The notes beneath the pieces were generated by a model. That model saw only the letters and a list, made by a program, of their open reading frames with translations. It made no database searches and was not told the origin of the DNA. Shown one piece after another: positions 1 through 8,915 of a DNA stretch of 47,561 nucleotides. Source of the stretch: a virus; IMG/VR virus record IMGVR_UViG_3300045612_000359, positions 1-47,561 of that record; one strand, written 5' to 3'. The position numbers and the translations under genes were made by a program. The first letter of the stretch is position 1, and each line of letters opens with the position of its first letter.

Positions 1-945
1 CTTGTAGAAGAATCTGAAGAAGAGGAAGAGGAAAGTGGTAAAAAGACTCGTAAAAAAAGAGTAAAAGTACAAGAAGCTCGTAGGGCTAAAAAGAAAGAGG
101 AAGAAGAGGAAGAAGAGGAAGAAGATGAGGAGGAAGATGAGGTGGAAGATGAAGAGGAAGGTGGTAAAAAAGATCGCAAAAAAATAAAAGAAGAATTTGA
201 TGAGGAAAGTGAAGATGAAGATGATGATATTGATTTTGATGTAGAAGATGATATTCAAGCTCTTTTTGGCGATGAAGAACTCTCTGAAGAATTTAAGTCA
301 AGAGCTGCTTTAGTTTTTGAATCAGCTTTAAGAACAAAAGTAGCAGAAGCTGCTTCTATTATTGAAGCTCGTTATGAATCAGCACTTGAAGAAAATGTAA
401 TTCAAATTCAAGAACAATTAACTGAAAGAGTAGACTCCTATCTTGAGTATGTTTCTCAAGAGTGGATTCAAGAAAATGCTCTTCAAGTTGAAAGAGGTCT
501 ACAAGTTCAATTAGCAGAGTCCTTCTTGAGTAAACTCAGGGGGCTTTTTGAAGAGCATTATGTATCAATCCCTGAAGATAAATATGATGTTCTTGAGAGC
601 ATGGTAGAAAAACTAGATAACATGGAATCCAGACTCAACGAACAAATAGAAACAAATATTCAGTTAACTCATAGACTTAGCGAATCTGTATCAGATGGAA
701 TTATCCATGAAGTTTCCAGAGGTCTCGCAGAGACTCAAAAGGAAAAACTCGCAAGTCTTGCTGAAAGTGTTGAGTTCGTAAGTGAAGAAGACTATCGTGA
801 GAAGTTGGAGACTCTGAGAGAGTCTTATTTCCCTAAAAATCCAATGTCTCATATCAGAGAAGATGAAATGCTTGGAACTGATTCAGAAGTTGTTTCTGAT
901 TCAATGAGTGCATATTTGAATGCACTTACAAAATTCTCTAAGTGA
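1..945 (+). CDS. 22: Prohead core scaffold protein gp22 (5' end outside window)
   Basis: The reading frame is open to base 1, so the protein starts upstream of the window; the GTG at 142 is only an internal codon. The first ~95 visible residues are extremely rich in Glu, Asp and Lys, followed by a helical, coiled-coil-like region ending at residue 315 of the visible frame. In T4-like phages gp22 forms the inner scaffold of the prohead, is degraded by the gp21 protease before packaging, and lies directly upstream of the major capsid gene, as here. The identification rests on position, composition and helical character rather than a catalytic motif. The acidic N-terminal stretch could be longer than shown. 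Confidence 0.85.
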   Translation, partial: LVEESEEEEEESGKKTRKKRVKVQEARRAKKKEEEEEEEEEDEEEDEVEDEEEGGKKDRKKIKEEFDEESEDEDDDIDFDVEDDIQALFGDEELSEEFKSRAALVFESALRTKVAEAASIIEARYESALEENVIQIQEQLTERVDSYLEYVSQEWIQENALQVERGLQVQLAESFLSKLRGLFEEHYVSIPEDKYDVLESMVEKLDNMESRLNEQIETNIQLTHRLSESVSDGIIHEVSRGLAETQKEKLASLAESVEFVSEEDYREKLETLRESYFPKNPMSHIREDEMLGTDSEVVSDSMSAYLNALTKFSK

Positions 946-946
946 T

Positions 947-954
947 TATAAATA
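947..954 (+). promoter_or_regulatory. T4-type late promoter for gp23
   Basis: TATAAATA at 947-954 is an exact match to the T4 late promoter element recognised by gp55-RNA polymerase. The predicted start near 960 leaves a leader of about 43 nt with GGAG before the gp23 ATG at 1003. Confidence 0.8.
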
Positions 955-1002
955 AATTATAAGTAAACACTTTTTCAAGACAAACAAACGGAGATTCCGC
1001 AA

Positions 1003-2400
1003 ATGTACAATTCCCAACATTTGCAAGAAAAGTGGTCACCACTTCTTAATTGCGAAGGACTAAATCCTATCACTGATAATTATAGGAAGTCTGTTACCGC
1101 TATCTTGCTAGAAAATCAAGAAAGATTTTTAAAAGAAGAAAGAGGATTTCTTTCTGAAGCTTCACCCACAATGTCTGCTGGAGCTACCGGTTTTACTGGT
1201 TCTTCTACCGCCACTGGTCCTGTTGCTGGTTTTGACCCTGTTCTAATCAGCCTCATTCGTCGGTCAATGCCACAACTTATCGCTTATGATATTTGCGGTG
1301 TTCAGCCAATGAATGGTCCTACTGGACTCATTTTTGCAATGAGAACCCGTTATAATAATCAAAGTGGAACTGAAGCGTTCTTCAACGAAGCAGATTCTGC
1401 ATTCTCTGGTCAAAATAGGGCTCTGAGCCTTTCTGCCGGTTTTGCAGATGCTGCTGCTGGTATTGGTACTACAGCTCAAACTGGAACCAATCCTGCAATT
1501 CTGAACGATCAACTTGCTGGCGTTGCTGGCATCGGTTCTACTTCATATAATGTTGGTGGTGCAATGGGTAATGCCGAGGCTGAGGCTCTCGGTGATGGAG
1601 TAAACTCAAATTTCTTCAATGAAATGGCTTTCTCAATTGAGAAAGTTACAGTTTCTGCGAAGTCAAGAGCACTCAAGGCTGAGTACAGCTTAGAACTCGC
1701 TCAGGATATCAAAGCAATTCACGGTCTGGATGCAGAAGCCGAACTTGCGAATATCCTCAGCACTGAGATTCTTGCTGAAATTAACCGTGAAGTTGTTCGT
1801 ACAGTTTACAAAATTGCTGAAGCTGGTGCTCAGGTAAATACTGCCACCGCAGGTTATTTTGACCTTGATGTTGATTCAAACGGTCGTTGGTCAGTTGAGA
1901 AGTTCAAAGGACTTCTTTTCCAACTTGAGAGAGATGCTAATGCAATCGCTCAAAGAACTCGTAGAGGAAAAGGCAATATGATCATCTGCTCTGCAGATGT
2001 GGCTTCTGCCTTAACTATGGCAGGTGTTCTTGATTACACCCCTGCTCTGAATGTAGGTCTAAATGTAGATGATACCGGCAACACTTTTGCTGGTGTTATC
2101 AACGGTAAGTATAAGGTCTATATTGATCCTTATTCTGCTAACGTATCTGCTCAACAGTACTACGTTATCGGCTATAAAGGAACCAATCCTTATGATGCTG
2201 GCCTATTCTATTGCCCCTACGTTCCCCTTCAAATGGTTCGTGCCGTTGGCGAAAACACCTTCCAGCCAAAAATCGGGTTTAAAACTCGTTATGGTATGGT
2301 TGCAAACCCATTCGCTGAAGGTACTTATCAGGGATCTGGTGCTCTTCGTGTTAACGCTAATCGCTACTATAGAAGAGTTCAAGTTACCAACTTAATGTGA
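1003..2400 (+). CDS. 23: Major capsid protein gp23
   Basis: A 465-residue T4-type major capsid protein that forms the hexamers of the head shell. It begins at ATG 1003 behind GGAG. The N-terminal ~52 residues (helical, ending FLSE) look like the propeptide cut by the gp21 prohead protease after Glu52; the mature protein would begin ASPTMSAGATGFTG. The rest has the conserved capsid sequences of the family, including SPTMSAGAT near the mature N-terminus, NIICSADVASAL-like and MVANPFAEG segments, and a C-terminal RYYRRVQVTNLM. Length is typical for cyanophages (T4 has 521). It has its own late promoter upstream and a strong terminator downstream, as expected for the most abundant virion protein. 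Its codon use is more GC-rich than the neighbours, consistent with high expression. Confidence 0.97.
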   Translation: MYNSQHLQEKWSPLLNCEGLNPITDNYRKSVTAILLENQERFLKEERGFLSEASPTMSAGATGFTGSSTATGPVAGFDPVLISLIRRSMPQLIAYDICGVQPMNGPTGLIFAMRTRYNNQSGTEAFFNEADSAFSGQNRALSLSAGFADAAAGIGTTAQTGTNPAILNDQLAGVAGIGSTSYNVGGAMGNAEAEALGDGVNSNFFNEMAFSIEKVTVSAKSRALKAEYSLELAQDIKAIHGLDAEAELANILSTEILAEINREVVRTVYKIAEAGAQVNTATAGYFDLDVDSNGRWSVEKFKGLLFQLERDANAIAQRTRRGKGNMIICSADVASALTMAGVLDYTPALNVGLNVDDTGNTFAGVINGKYKVYIDPYSANVSAQQYYVIGYKGTNPYDAGLFYCPYVPLQMVRAVGENTFQPKIGFKTRYGMVANPFAEGTYQGSGALRVNANRYYRRVQVTNLM

Positions 2401-2422
2401 TCAATATCACAGTTTAATTTTA

Positions 2423-2446
2423 GGGAGGCGAAAGCCTCCCTTTTTT
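2423..2446 (+). terminator. Intrinsic terminator after gp23
   Basis: GGGAGGC-GAAA-GCCTCCC forms a perfect 7-bp stem with a stable GAAA tetraloop, followed by six T. It lies 22 bases after the gp23 stop codon. Confidence 0.92.
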
Positions 2447-2450
2447 GTAT

Positions 2451-2457
2451 CTAAATA
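2451..2457 (+). promoter_or_regulatory. Late promoter (CTAAATA) before the tail gene
   Basis: CTAAATA, the cyanophage variant of the T4 late element, follows the gp23 terminator. The next ATG is only nine bases beyond the element, so the transcript would have almost no leader. Confidence 0.65.
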
Positions 2458-2465
2458 AAAATAAA

Positions 2466-3020
2466 ATGTCATTAACATCTCAGATAGGAAATAGAAATTT
2501 TCTATCTCCAGTAGGGTTTAAATTTAATCTATCAAAATACCCAAAGGTAGATTTCTTCAGTAATAAAGCACAGTTACCAGGAATTAGTTTAGGAGTAGCA
2601 ATTCAATCTACTTATTTAAAGGATATTCCTATTCCTGGAGATAAACTAGAATATGATGATTTAACTTTAAATTTTCTTGTAGATGAAAATATAGAAAATT
2701 ATCTTACCATTTATGATTGGTTAATTGGATTAGGATATCCAGAAAATGTTTCTCAATTTAATGATTTAAGACTTAGAGATCCATACAATCCTTCTGGAAA
2801 TGCTAGAGATTCTTATAATCAATATTCAGATGGATCATTAGAAATATTGGATAGTAATTATAGAGCAAAATTTAAAATTAAATATAAAGATTTATTTCCA
2901 ACCTCATTAAGCTCTTTGGAATTTGATTCAACTGCAACTGATATAAATTACTTTACTGCAGTAGCTACATTTAAATATACTGTATTTGAAATACAAACTA
3001 TAGAAGGTGCGATTTTATGA
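2466..3020 (+). CDS. Tail tube-fold protein, probably gp3 (tail completion/sheath stabiliser)
   Basis: A 184-residue protein starting at ATG 2466 (MSLTSQIGNRNFLSP); the frame extends a few codons upstream only through the late promoter. Its layout, with FFSNKAQLPGISLG near the start, IPGDKLEYDDLTLNFLVDEN in the middle and YRAKFKIKYKDLFPTSL near the end, resembles the beta-rich tail tube family (T4 gp19/gp54 type). In cyanophages the gene directly between gp23 and uvsY/uvsW is usually annotated gp3. I am confident that it is a tail-tube-like structural protein and less sure of the exact T4 counterpart. It overlaps uvsY by four bases. Confidence 0.6.
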   Translation: MSLTSQIGNRNFLSPVGFKFNLSKYPKVDFFSNKAQLPGISLGVAIQSTYLKDIPIPGDKLEYDDLTLNFLVDENIENYLTIYDWLIGLGYPENVSQFNDLRLRDPYNPSGNARDSYNQYSDGSLEILDSNYRAKFKIKYKDLFPTSLSSLEFDSTATDINYFTAVATFKYTVFEIQTIEGAIL

Positions 3021-3448
3021 CTATTGAGGAAATTCAGGATATGTGGAATAAAGACTCTGTGATTGATCCTGATAATTTACATTTAGAATCTATCCGAATT
3101 CCACAACTACATTCAAAGTATTTTCAAATTTATAACAATTTCAAACTTCTTCAAAAAAAATTAAATTACGAATATTGTGTATTAAAGAAAGAAAGATATG
3201 ATTTTTATAAGGGAAAAGCTTCTCCAGAAATTTATGCACAAGAACCATTTCCACAAAAACTAATTGATAAAGATACTATAGTTCGGTACATAGATGCAGA
3301 TAAAAAATTAAATGAGCTTAAAATGAAAAATGAATATTATTTGATCGTTTTAAATTTTATTGAAGAGATTTTAAAGGTAATTTTAAACCGAACATATCAA
3401 ATTAAAAATTCCATAGAGTTTCAAAAATTTATAGCTGGGTATAGCTAA
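3017..3448 (+). CDS. uvsY: UvsY recombination mediator
   Basis: A 143-residue protein close in length to T4 UvsY (137). It shares the family's pattern: N-terminal MTIEEIQDMWNKDSVID, then HSKYFQIYNNFKLLQKKL, a KKERYDFYKGKASPEIY segment (T4 has an RLDYYSGRG-type sequence here), and a C-terminal helix ending FQKFIAGYS. UvsY loads UvsX recombinase onto ssDNA coated with gp32. It overlaps its upstream neighbour by 4 nt and touches uvsW at one base. This co-transcription with uvsW is the normal T4-like arrangement. Confidence 0.88.
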   Translation: MTIEEIQDMWNKDSVIDPDNLHLESIRIPQLHSKYFQIYNNFKLLQKKLNYEYCVLKKERYDFYKGKASPEIYAQEPFPQKLIDKDTIVRYIDADKKLNELKMKNEYYLIVLNFIEEILKVILNRTYQIKNSIEFQKFIAGYS

Positions 3449-4914
3449 TGGCCGACTTAATAATATCTAAGAAAAATGAAGTTTATTTGAAATTACAAGG
3501 AGAACCTTATATTTTTCAAGAACTTTCTGAAAGATTTACATTTGAAGTTCCAAATGCAAAATTCATGCCACAATACCGAAAAAAGTATTGGGATGGAAAG
3601 ATTCGTTTATTTTCTACTGCAACTGGAGAAATTTATGTTGGGCTTTTAGATAAAATAATAGACTTTTGCGATCAACATAAGTATACTTATAAGTTTGTAG
3701 ATAGTAAATTCTATGGAGTTCCCTTTGAAGTAAATGAACTTATTTCTAGAGAAGGTGTCTCCGATTATATGAAAAAAATTTCTAGTCATGATCCTAGAGA
3801 TTATCAAATTGATGGTGTTTATAGTGCTTTAAAATATAACAGAAAATTATTAATATCTCCAACAGCATCAGGAAAATCTTTAATGATTTATTCTCTTGTT
3901 AGATATTTTACTGAGAAAAATATGTCAACATTAATTGTAGTTCCAACTACATCATTAGTAGAACAAATGTATAAAGATTTTACTGAATATGGTTGGAATT
4001 CTGAAGAGTACTGTCATAAAATTTATTCTGGAAGAGAAAAAATTACAAATCAACCTGTTGTAATTACAACTTGGCAGTCCATTTATAAATTAGACAAATC
4101 ATTTTTTAAAAATTTTAATGTAGTAATTGGAGATGAAGCACATCTATTTAAATCTAAATCTTTAGTTGATATCATGACTAAGTTATTGGACTGCAAATAT
4201 AGATTTGGTTTTACTGGAACTTTAGATGGAAGTCAAACTCATAAATGGATTTTAGAAGGATTATTTGGTCCATCTTACAATGTAACTAAAATTAAAGAAT
4301 TAATTGATAGGGGATACTTATCTAAATTAGATATCAAAATTTTACTATTAAAACATAATTATGTTAAATTTGAAAACTATGGAAAAGAGATACAATTTTT
4401 AATTCAGAATGATCATAGAAATACTTTTATCAAGAATCTAGCTTTAGATTTGAAAGGAAATACTTTGATATTATTTACCCGAGTAGAAAGCCATGGAAAG
4501 GTTTTATACGACCTTATAAATAATTCCAAAGATGATAAGCGAAAACTTTTCTTTGTTCATGGTGGTGTAGATACTGAAGATAGAGAGAATGTAAGAAGTT
4601 TGACTGAAACTGAAGAAAATGCCATTATTGTTGCCTCTTATGGGACTTTTTCAACTGGTATTAATATTCGTAACCTTCATAATATTATATTTGCTAGCCC
4701 AGGCAAATCTAGGATAAGAAATCTTCAAAGTATTGGAAGAGTTTTAAGAAAAGGAACAAATAAAATAAAAGCAATTCTTTATGACATTTCTGATGATATC
4801 AGTAATAAAAAATTAAAGAACTATACTCTAAATCATCTAATGGAAAGAATCAAAATCTATAATGAAGAAAAGTTTAACTATGAAATTATTACCATTGATA
4901 TGAAAAAACCATGA
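3448..4914 (+). CDS. uvsW: UvsW RNA-DNA/DNA helicase
   Basis: A 488-residue superfamily 2 helicase. It has an N-terminal ~100-residue UvsW-type DNA-binding region (YRKKYWDGKIRLF), Walker A PTASGKS at residues 138-144, a DEAH box at 229-232, FGFTGTLDG (motif III) and C-terminal motifs GTFSTGINIRNL and QSIGRVLRKG (motifs V and VI). In T4, UvsW unwinds R-loops and branched intermediates, shuts off origin-dependent replication and drives recombination-dependent replication. It lies directly after uvsY, and its last four bases overlap the following small gene. Confidence 0.96.
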   Translation: MADLIISKKNEVYLKLQGEPYIFQELSERFTFEVPNAKFMPQYRKKYWDGKIRLFSTATGEIYVGLLDKIIDFCDQHKYTYKFVDSKFYGVPFEVNELISREGVSDYMKKISSHDPRDYQIDGVYSALKYNRKLLISPTASGKSLMIYSLVRYFTEKNMSTLIVVPTTSLVEQMYKDFTEYGWNSEEYCHKIYSGREKITNQPVVITTWQSIYKLDKSFFKNFNVVIGDEAHLFKSKSLVDIMTKLLDCKYRFGFTGTLDGSQTHKWILEGLFGPSYNVTKIKELIDRGYLSKLDIKILLLKHNYVKFENYGKEIQFLIQNDHRNTFIKNLALDLKGNTLILFTRVESHGKVLYDLINNSKDDKRKLFFVHGGVDTEDRENVRSLTETEENAIIVASYGTFSTGINIRNLHNIIFASPGKSRIRNLQSIGRVLRKGTNKIKAILYDISDDISNKKLKNYTLNHLMERIKIYNEEKFNYEIITIDMKKP

Positions 4915-5294
4915 ATGAAGAATTCTTAGCAATTGTTAAATTAACTTCTGGAGAAGAAGTATTAACTATAGTATGTGCATTTGATGAAGAAGATAGAACT
5001 TTATTAGCATTGAATAATCCCATCATAATGAAAGATATAGATACTCCCCTAGGTCCTGTAGTTAAAATAGAACCATGGATCAAGTATAGTGGTGAATCTT
5101 TATATTTTATTGATATGGATAAAGTTATGACTATGATTGAAGTAAAGGACTCTAAAATTATTAAGTTGTATAATCAATACTTATATGAAATTGATTCACA
5201 AAGAAATAAAAAAGCATTACCTAATAAATCAATGGGATACATCTCTAAACTAGAAGATTTCAGAAAGTCTTTAGAGAAGATCTTTAAGTCTTAA
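4911..5294 (+). CDS. Conserved cyanophage protein, Sm-like beta-barrel candidate
   Basis: A 127-residue protein of unknown function. Its first half (EEFLAIVKLTSGEEVLTIVCAF, LNNPII, WIKYSGESLYFIDMDKV) has the strand-turn-strand spacing of a small Sm-like barrel; the C-terminal 40 residues are helical and basic. The same arrangement occurs in the 109-residue protein encoded at 18302-18631, so the two may be paralogues. The start codon overlaps the uvsW stop, indicating translational coupling. I do not recognise a named family. Confidence 0.75.
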   Translation: MNEEFLAIVKLTSGEEVLTIVCAFDEEDRTLLALNNPIIMKDIDTPLGPVVKIEPWIKYSGESLYFIDMDKVMTMIEVKDSKIIKLYNQYLYEIDSQRNKKALPNKSMGYISKLEDFRKSLEKIFKS

Positions 5295-5313
5295 AGACTC
5301 TAAGAGACTCTAA
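5287..5313 (+). repeat. Palindrome and tandem 10-bp repeats before gp55
   Basis: AGTCTT-A-AAGACT at 5287-5299 is a perfect palindrome over the stop codon of the preceding gene. It runs into two tandem copies of AGACTCTAAR (from 5295 and 5305). No T-run follows, so this is not a clear terminator. It lies ~65 bp upstream of the gp55 promoter. Confidence 0.6.
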
Positions 5314-5376
5314 AGTACCCCTTTAACCCTGACAGAGTTATCATAGCAGATTTCGGCAGTTTTGTCAACCCCCTTA

Positions 5377-5405
5377 TTGACAAATCGGGATATATGTCTT
5401 ATATT
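5377..5405 (+). promoter_or_regulatory. Early-type sigma70 promoter for gp55-gp47-gp46
   Basis: TTGACA (5377-5382), a 17-bp spacer and TATATT (5400-5405), with the gp55 ATG at 5428. The -35 hexamer is the right half of an inverted repeat TTGTCAA (5362-5368) / TTGACAA (5377-5383), which could be an operator. Confidence 0.8.
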
Positions 5406-5427
5406 AGTAACAAACACGACTTCTACC

Positions 5428-5910
5428 ATGGTTAAAAGAAAAAAAAATTCTGAACACTACGTTAATAATAGAGAATTTCTTTTGGCTTTGTCAGAATATA
5501 AAAATTCTGTAAATAAAGCAAAAAAGGAAGAACTACCTAGACCAAGGATACCCCCATATATTGGTGAATGCTTTCTTAAGATTGCAACACATCTATCGTA
5601 TAAACCAAATTTTATGAACTACATGTTCAGGGAAGACATGGTTTCGGATGGTATGGAAAATTGTGTACAATATATTGATAACTTTGATCCAAACAGAGGA
5701 AACCCATTTGCATATTTTACTCAAATCATCTATTATGCATTTCTTCGTAGAATTTCAAAGGAGAAGAAACAATTGGAAATTAAAACCAAAATTTTAGAAC
5801 AGTCTGGATTTGATCAAGTTTTTGGTTCTGATGGAAATATTTTAGATAGTTCAGAATCTGATTACAATGCAATTAAAAATAGTGTTCATAATAAAATGCT
5901 TTATAACTAA
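5428..5910 (+). CDS. 55: gp55 sigma factor for late transcription
   Basis: A 160-residue T4 gp55-type sigma factor, the specificity subunit that directs host RNA polymerase to TATAAATA late promoters. I place the start at ATG 5428 (MVKRKKNSEHYVNNREF) because the upstream in-frame TTG at 5362 lies inside the promoter. Family features are YVNNREFLLALSEYK, PPYIGECFLKIATHLSYKPNF and FDPNRGNPFAYFTQIIYYAFLRRISKEKKQ. The last of these corresponds to sigma region 2, which binds core polymerase and the -10 DNA. It has an early-type promoter, as expected for a gene needed before late transcription, and touches gp47 at its final base. Confidence 0.93.
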   Translation: MVKRKKNSEHYVNNREFLLALSEYKNSVNKAKKEELPRPRIPPYIGECFLKIATHLSYKPNFMNYMFREDMVSDGMENCVQYIDNFDPNRGNPFAYFTQIIYYAFLRRISKEKKQLEIKTKILEQSGFDQVFGSDGNILDSSESDYNAIKNSVHNKMLYN

Positions 5911-6950
5911 TGAAAGTTGCTATTATTACTGATCAACATTTTGGAGCTAGAAAGGGAAGTAAGATTTTTCACGATTATTTTAAAAAGTTTTATGATGAAA
6001 TCTTTTTTCCAACTTTAGAGAAAGAAAATATCAGCATATTAATTGATATGGGTGATACTTTTGATAATAGAAAGGTAATTGACTTTTGGAGTCTTGATTG
6101 GGCACAAAAAAATTATTATGATAAATTGAAAGAATTGAATATTGAAATTTTAACTGTAATTGGAAATCATACCGCTTATTATAAAAATTCAAATACTATT
6201 AACAGCATAGATTTATTATTAAGAGGATATGATAATATTAGAGTTATTTCAGAAACTGAAGAAATTGCAGTTGGAAATACTAATATACTATTCATTCCTT
6301 GGATTAATTCTGAAAATGAACCTTCAACTTTAAAAATAATTGAAAAAAGTAAAGCTAAAGTTGTAATGGGTCATTTGGAATTAACAGGATTTGAAATGTA
6401 TCGGGGAATGCTTCAAGATCATGGAATGGATTCAACACCATTTAAAAAATTTGACAGAGTGTTTTCGGGACACTATCATACTAGAAGTAGTAATGGTAGA
6501 ATTTTTTATCTTGGAAATCCTTATGAAATGTTTTGGAATGATCTCGGAGATTCACGAGGATTTCATCTTTATGATACTGAGACATATGAACTAACTACAA
6601 TCAATAACCCATTTCGTATTTTTAAAAAAATCTATTACAGTGATACTGATCATCAAATGTTTGATTATCGGGATTGTAAAGATAAGTTTATTAAGTTGGT
6701 AGTTGAAAAGAAAACAAATCAGAAAAAGTTTGAAATTTTTTTTGATAAACTTTCAAAGTGTGGTTGTCACGAGATTAAAGTTATTGAAAATTTTAAAATC
6801 TCTGAAGCAGAAGATGTTGATTTTGAAAAAATTGAAGATACAATTTCAATTTTAAATCGTTATGTTGAAGAAACAGAACTTCCAATTAATAAGATTAAAG
6901 TAAAGACTCAACTTGAACAAATATATAAAGAAGCTTGCGAGCTAGAATAA
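5910..6950 (+). CDS. 47: gp47 recombination nuclease subunit (Mre11/SbcD-like)
   Basis: A 346-residue calcineurin-like phosphoesterase. Metal-binding motifs are visible: ITDQHFG (residues 6-12), IDMGDTFDNR, IGNHTAYY and FSGHYHTR. With gp46 it forms the T4 counterpart of the Mre11-Rad50 (SbcCD) complex, which resects DNA ends for recombination-dependent replication and contributes to host DNA breakdown. The start overlaps the gp55 stop by one base, and a small gene intervenes before gp46, a common cyanophage arrangement. Length matches T4 gp47 (339). Confidence 0.95.
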   Translation: MKVAIITDQHFGARKGSKIFHDYFKKFYDEIFFPTLEKENISILIDMGDTFDNRKVIDFWSLDWAQKNYYDKLKELNIEILTVIGNHTAYYKNSNTINSIDLLLRGYDNIRVISETEEIAVGNTNILFIPWINSENEPSTLKIIEKSKAKVVMGHLELTGFEMYRGMLQDHGMDSTPFKKFDRVFSGHYHTRSSNGRIFYLGNPYEMFWNDLGDSRGFHLYDTETYELTTINNPFRIFKKIYYSDTDHQMFDYRDCKDKFIKLVVEKKTNQKKFEIFFDKLSKCGCHEIKVIENFKISEAEDVDFEKIEDTISILNRYVEETELPINKIKVKTQLEQIYKEACELE

Positions 6951-7219
6951 TGTATGTTATTGGATTAAAAGGAAAAGCAATTGAAGGATTGTATGCTGCC
7001 CCATCACAAACCGGTAAAAAAATTCTTTATATGTTTTCTGATCCTGATGATGCAAAAAGATTTGCTGGACTTTTAGAAGCTGACGATTATCCAGAACTTC
7101 AAATATACGAAATTGAAGATGATGTTGCTCTTAAAATATGCCAGCAACAAAATTACAGTTACTTTGTTATTGACTCAGAAGACCTATTGATTCCTCCAGA
7201 TTATCATGATAGTTTTTAA
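6950..7219 (+). CDS. Conserved small protein between gp47 and gp46
   Basis: An 89-residue protein starting at ATG 6950, which overlaps the last base of the gp47 stop. Sequence: MYVIGLKGKAIEGLYA, then FSDPDDAKRFAGLLEADDYPELQIYEI. It is acidic, with an alpha/beta pattern, and has no membrane segment or metal site. It is located inside the gp47-gp46 operon and overlaps gp46 by 14 nt, suggesting coupled translation. Function is unknown; an accessory role for the nuclease is only an inference from position. Confidence 0.8.
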   Translation: MYVIGLKGKAIEGLYAAPSQTGKKILYMFSDPDDAKRFAGLLEADDYPELQIYEIEDDVALKICQQQNYSYFVIDSEDLLIPPDYHDSF

Positions 7220-8915
7220 GAAAATTAAATGGCGGAACTTTTTAAGTACCGGCAATCACTATACAGAAATTAATTTAAACGAAGTTTCAAATACCTTAAT
7301 TATAGGTAGTAATGGAGCTGGAAAAAGTACATTTTTGGATGCATTAACCTTTGGACTTTTTAATAAACCATTTCGCAAAATTAATAAACCACAACTAGTT
7401 AATTCTACAAATGATTCCGACTGTGTAGTTGAAATTGAATTTGAAATTGGATCTATAGATTGGAAAGTTGTTCGTGGAATGAAGCCGAATATTTTTGAAA
7501 TTTATAAGAATGGAAAAAAATTAGCTCAAAGTTCTGACATAAAAGAAGATCAAAAACTTTTAGAGCAAACTATCCTGAAATTAAATTACAAATCATTTAC
7601 TCAAATTGTAATTTTAGGATCTAGTAATTTTATTCCATTTATGCAACTTACGGCTGCAAGTCGTAGAGAAGTAATTGAGGATCTTTTGGATATTAGAATT
7701 TTTTCATCCATGAATGATATTGTTAAAAATAAACTTAAAGAAATCCGAGAAGATCTAAAAACATTTTATGTAAAGAAAGAACTTTTTCAGGATAAAGTTA
7801 AAATGCAAAATAACTTTATTGAAGAACTTGAAAAAAGAGGTTTTGAAAATATTAATGAGAAAAAATCTAAGATTGAAGAATTGAATGAGAATGAGATTAA
7901 AATTTCCTCTGAGAATGATAATCTCGGAAAGGACCTTGCAAATTTTACTGAAGAGTTGGAGATAGTATCTGATGCAACAACTAACTTAAAAAAATTAGTA
8001 GGAGTGAAAGGAAAAATATCACAAAAAATCTCTTCAATTTTAAAGGCTCATAAATTTTTTACCGATAATACGGTTTGCCCTACATGTACGCAATCAATTG
8101 ATGAAAGTTTTCGGTTAAATAAACTTGAGACTACAGAAAAGAAGAGTAAAGAACTTCATGATGGTTACAAGGAACTTGAAGATACAATTCAAAAAGAAGA
8201 AGATCGTGAAAAACAGTTTATTTCTCTTTCTAAAAAAATAACATCAATCACACATGAAATTTCTCAAAATAACCTTAGAATTTCTGGATTTAAAAGGCAG
8301 GTCAAAGATTTACGATCAGAAATTCAAGACATTGCCAACAAAATTGAAAACCAAAATATTGAACATGAAAAGTTAGAAAAGTATGAAGAAGATCTTCTTA
8401 AAATTCAAAATACTATTGACACTACTGGAGAAGAACTGAATCATTATGATTTCATCTATCAATTATTAAAAGATGGTGGAGTAAAAACTAAAATTATTAA
8501 ACATTATCTTCCAGTTATTAATCGGAAGGTAAATGAGTATCTTCAACTCTTAGACTTCTATATTAATTTTAGCTTGGATGAAGAGTTTAATGAAAATGTA
8601 ATTTCACCAATTCATGAAAATTTTTCATATTCATCTTTTAGTGAAGGTGAAAAAATGAGAATTGATTTAGCACTTTTATTTACTTGGAGAGAAATTGCAA
8701 GAATTAAAAACTCAGTGAATACAAACTTGTTAATTTTGGATGAAGTATTTGATAGTAGTTTAGATGGATTTGGTACTGATGAATTTTTAAAAATTATTCG
8801 GTATATTATTAAAGATGCTAATATTTTTATAATTTCTCATAAATCTGAATTAAATGACAAATTTGAAAGTGTCATCAAATTTGATAAAGTTCGTGGATTT
8901 AGTGCTATAGTCTAA
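7206..8915 (+). CDS. 46: gp46 recombination nuclease ATPase subunit (Rad50/SbcC-like)
   Basis: A 569-residue SMC-like ATPase. Walker A GSNGAGKST is at residues 34-42; a long coiled coil is split by the zinc-hook motif CPTC at 291-294; the C-terminal ABC signature FSEGEKMRIDLAL is followed by Walker B LLILDEVFD. It partners gp47 in DNA end resection. Length is close to T4 gp46 (560). A late-type element (CTAAATA) overlaps its stop codon and begins the next transcription unit. Confidence 0.96.
   Translation: MIVFKKIKWRNFLSTGNHYTEINLNEVSNTLIIGSNGAGKSTFLDALTFGLFNKPFRKINKPQLVNSTNDSDCVVEIEFEIGSIDWKVVRGMKPNIFEIYKNGKKLAQSSDIKEDQKLLEQTILKLNYKSFTQIVILGSSNFIPFMQLTAASRREVIEDLLDIRIFSSMNDIVKNKLKEIREDLKTFYVKKELFQDKVKMQNNFIEELEKRGFENINEKKSKIEELNENEIKISSENDNLGKDLANFTEELEIVSDATTNLKKLVGVKGKISQKISSILKAHKFFTDNTVCPTCTQSIDESFRLNKLETTEKKSKELHDGYKELEDTIQKEEDREKQFISLSKKITSITHEISQNNLRISGFKRQVKDLRSEIQDIANKIENQNIEHEKLEKYEEDLLKIQNTIDTTGEELNHYDFIYQLLKDGGVKTKIIKHYLPVINRKVNEYLQLLDFYINFSLDEEFNENVISPIHENFSYSSFSEGEKMRIDLALLFTWREIARIKNSVNTNLLILDEVFDSSLDGFGTDEFLKIIRYIIKDANIFIISHKSELNDKFESVIKFDKVRGFSAIV

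Noticed and set aside
1264-1512. 82-residue minus-strand frame in gp23
   Set aside because: It lies within a highly conserved capsid gene and has no RBS or recognisable product.
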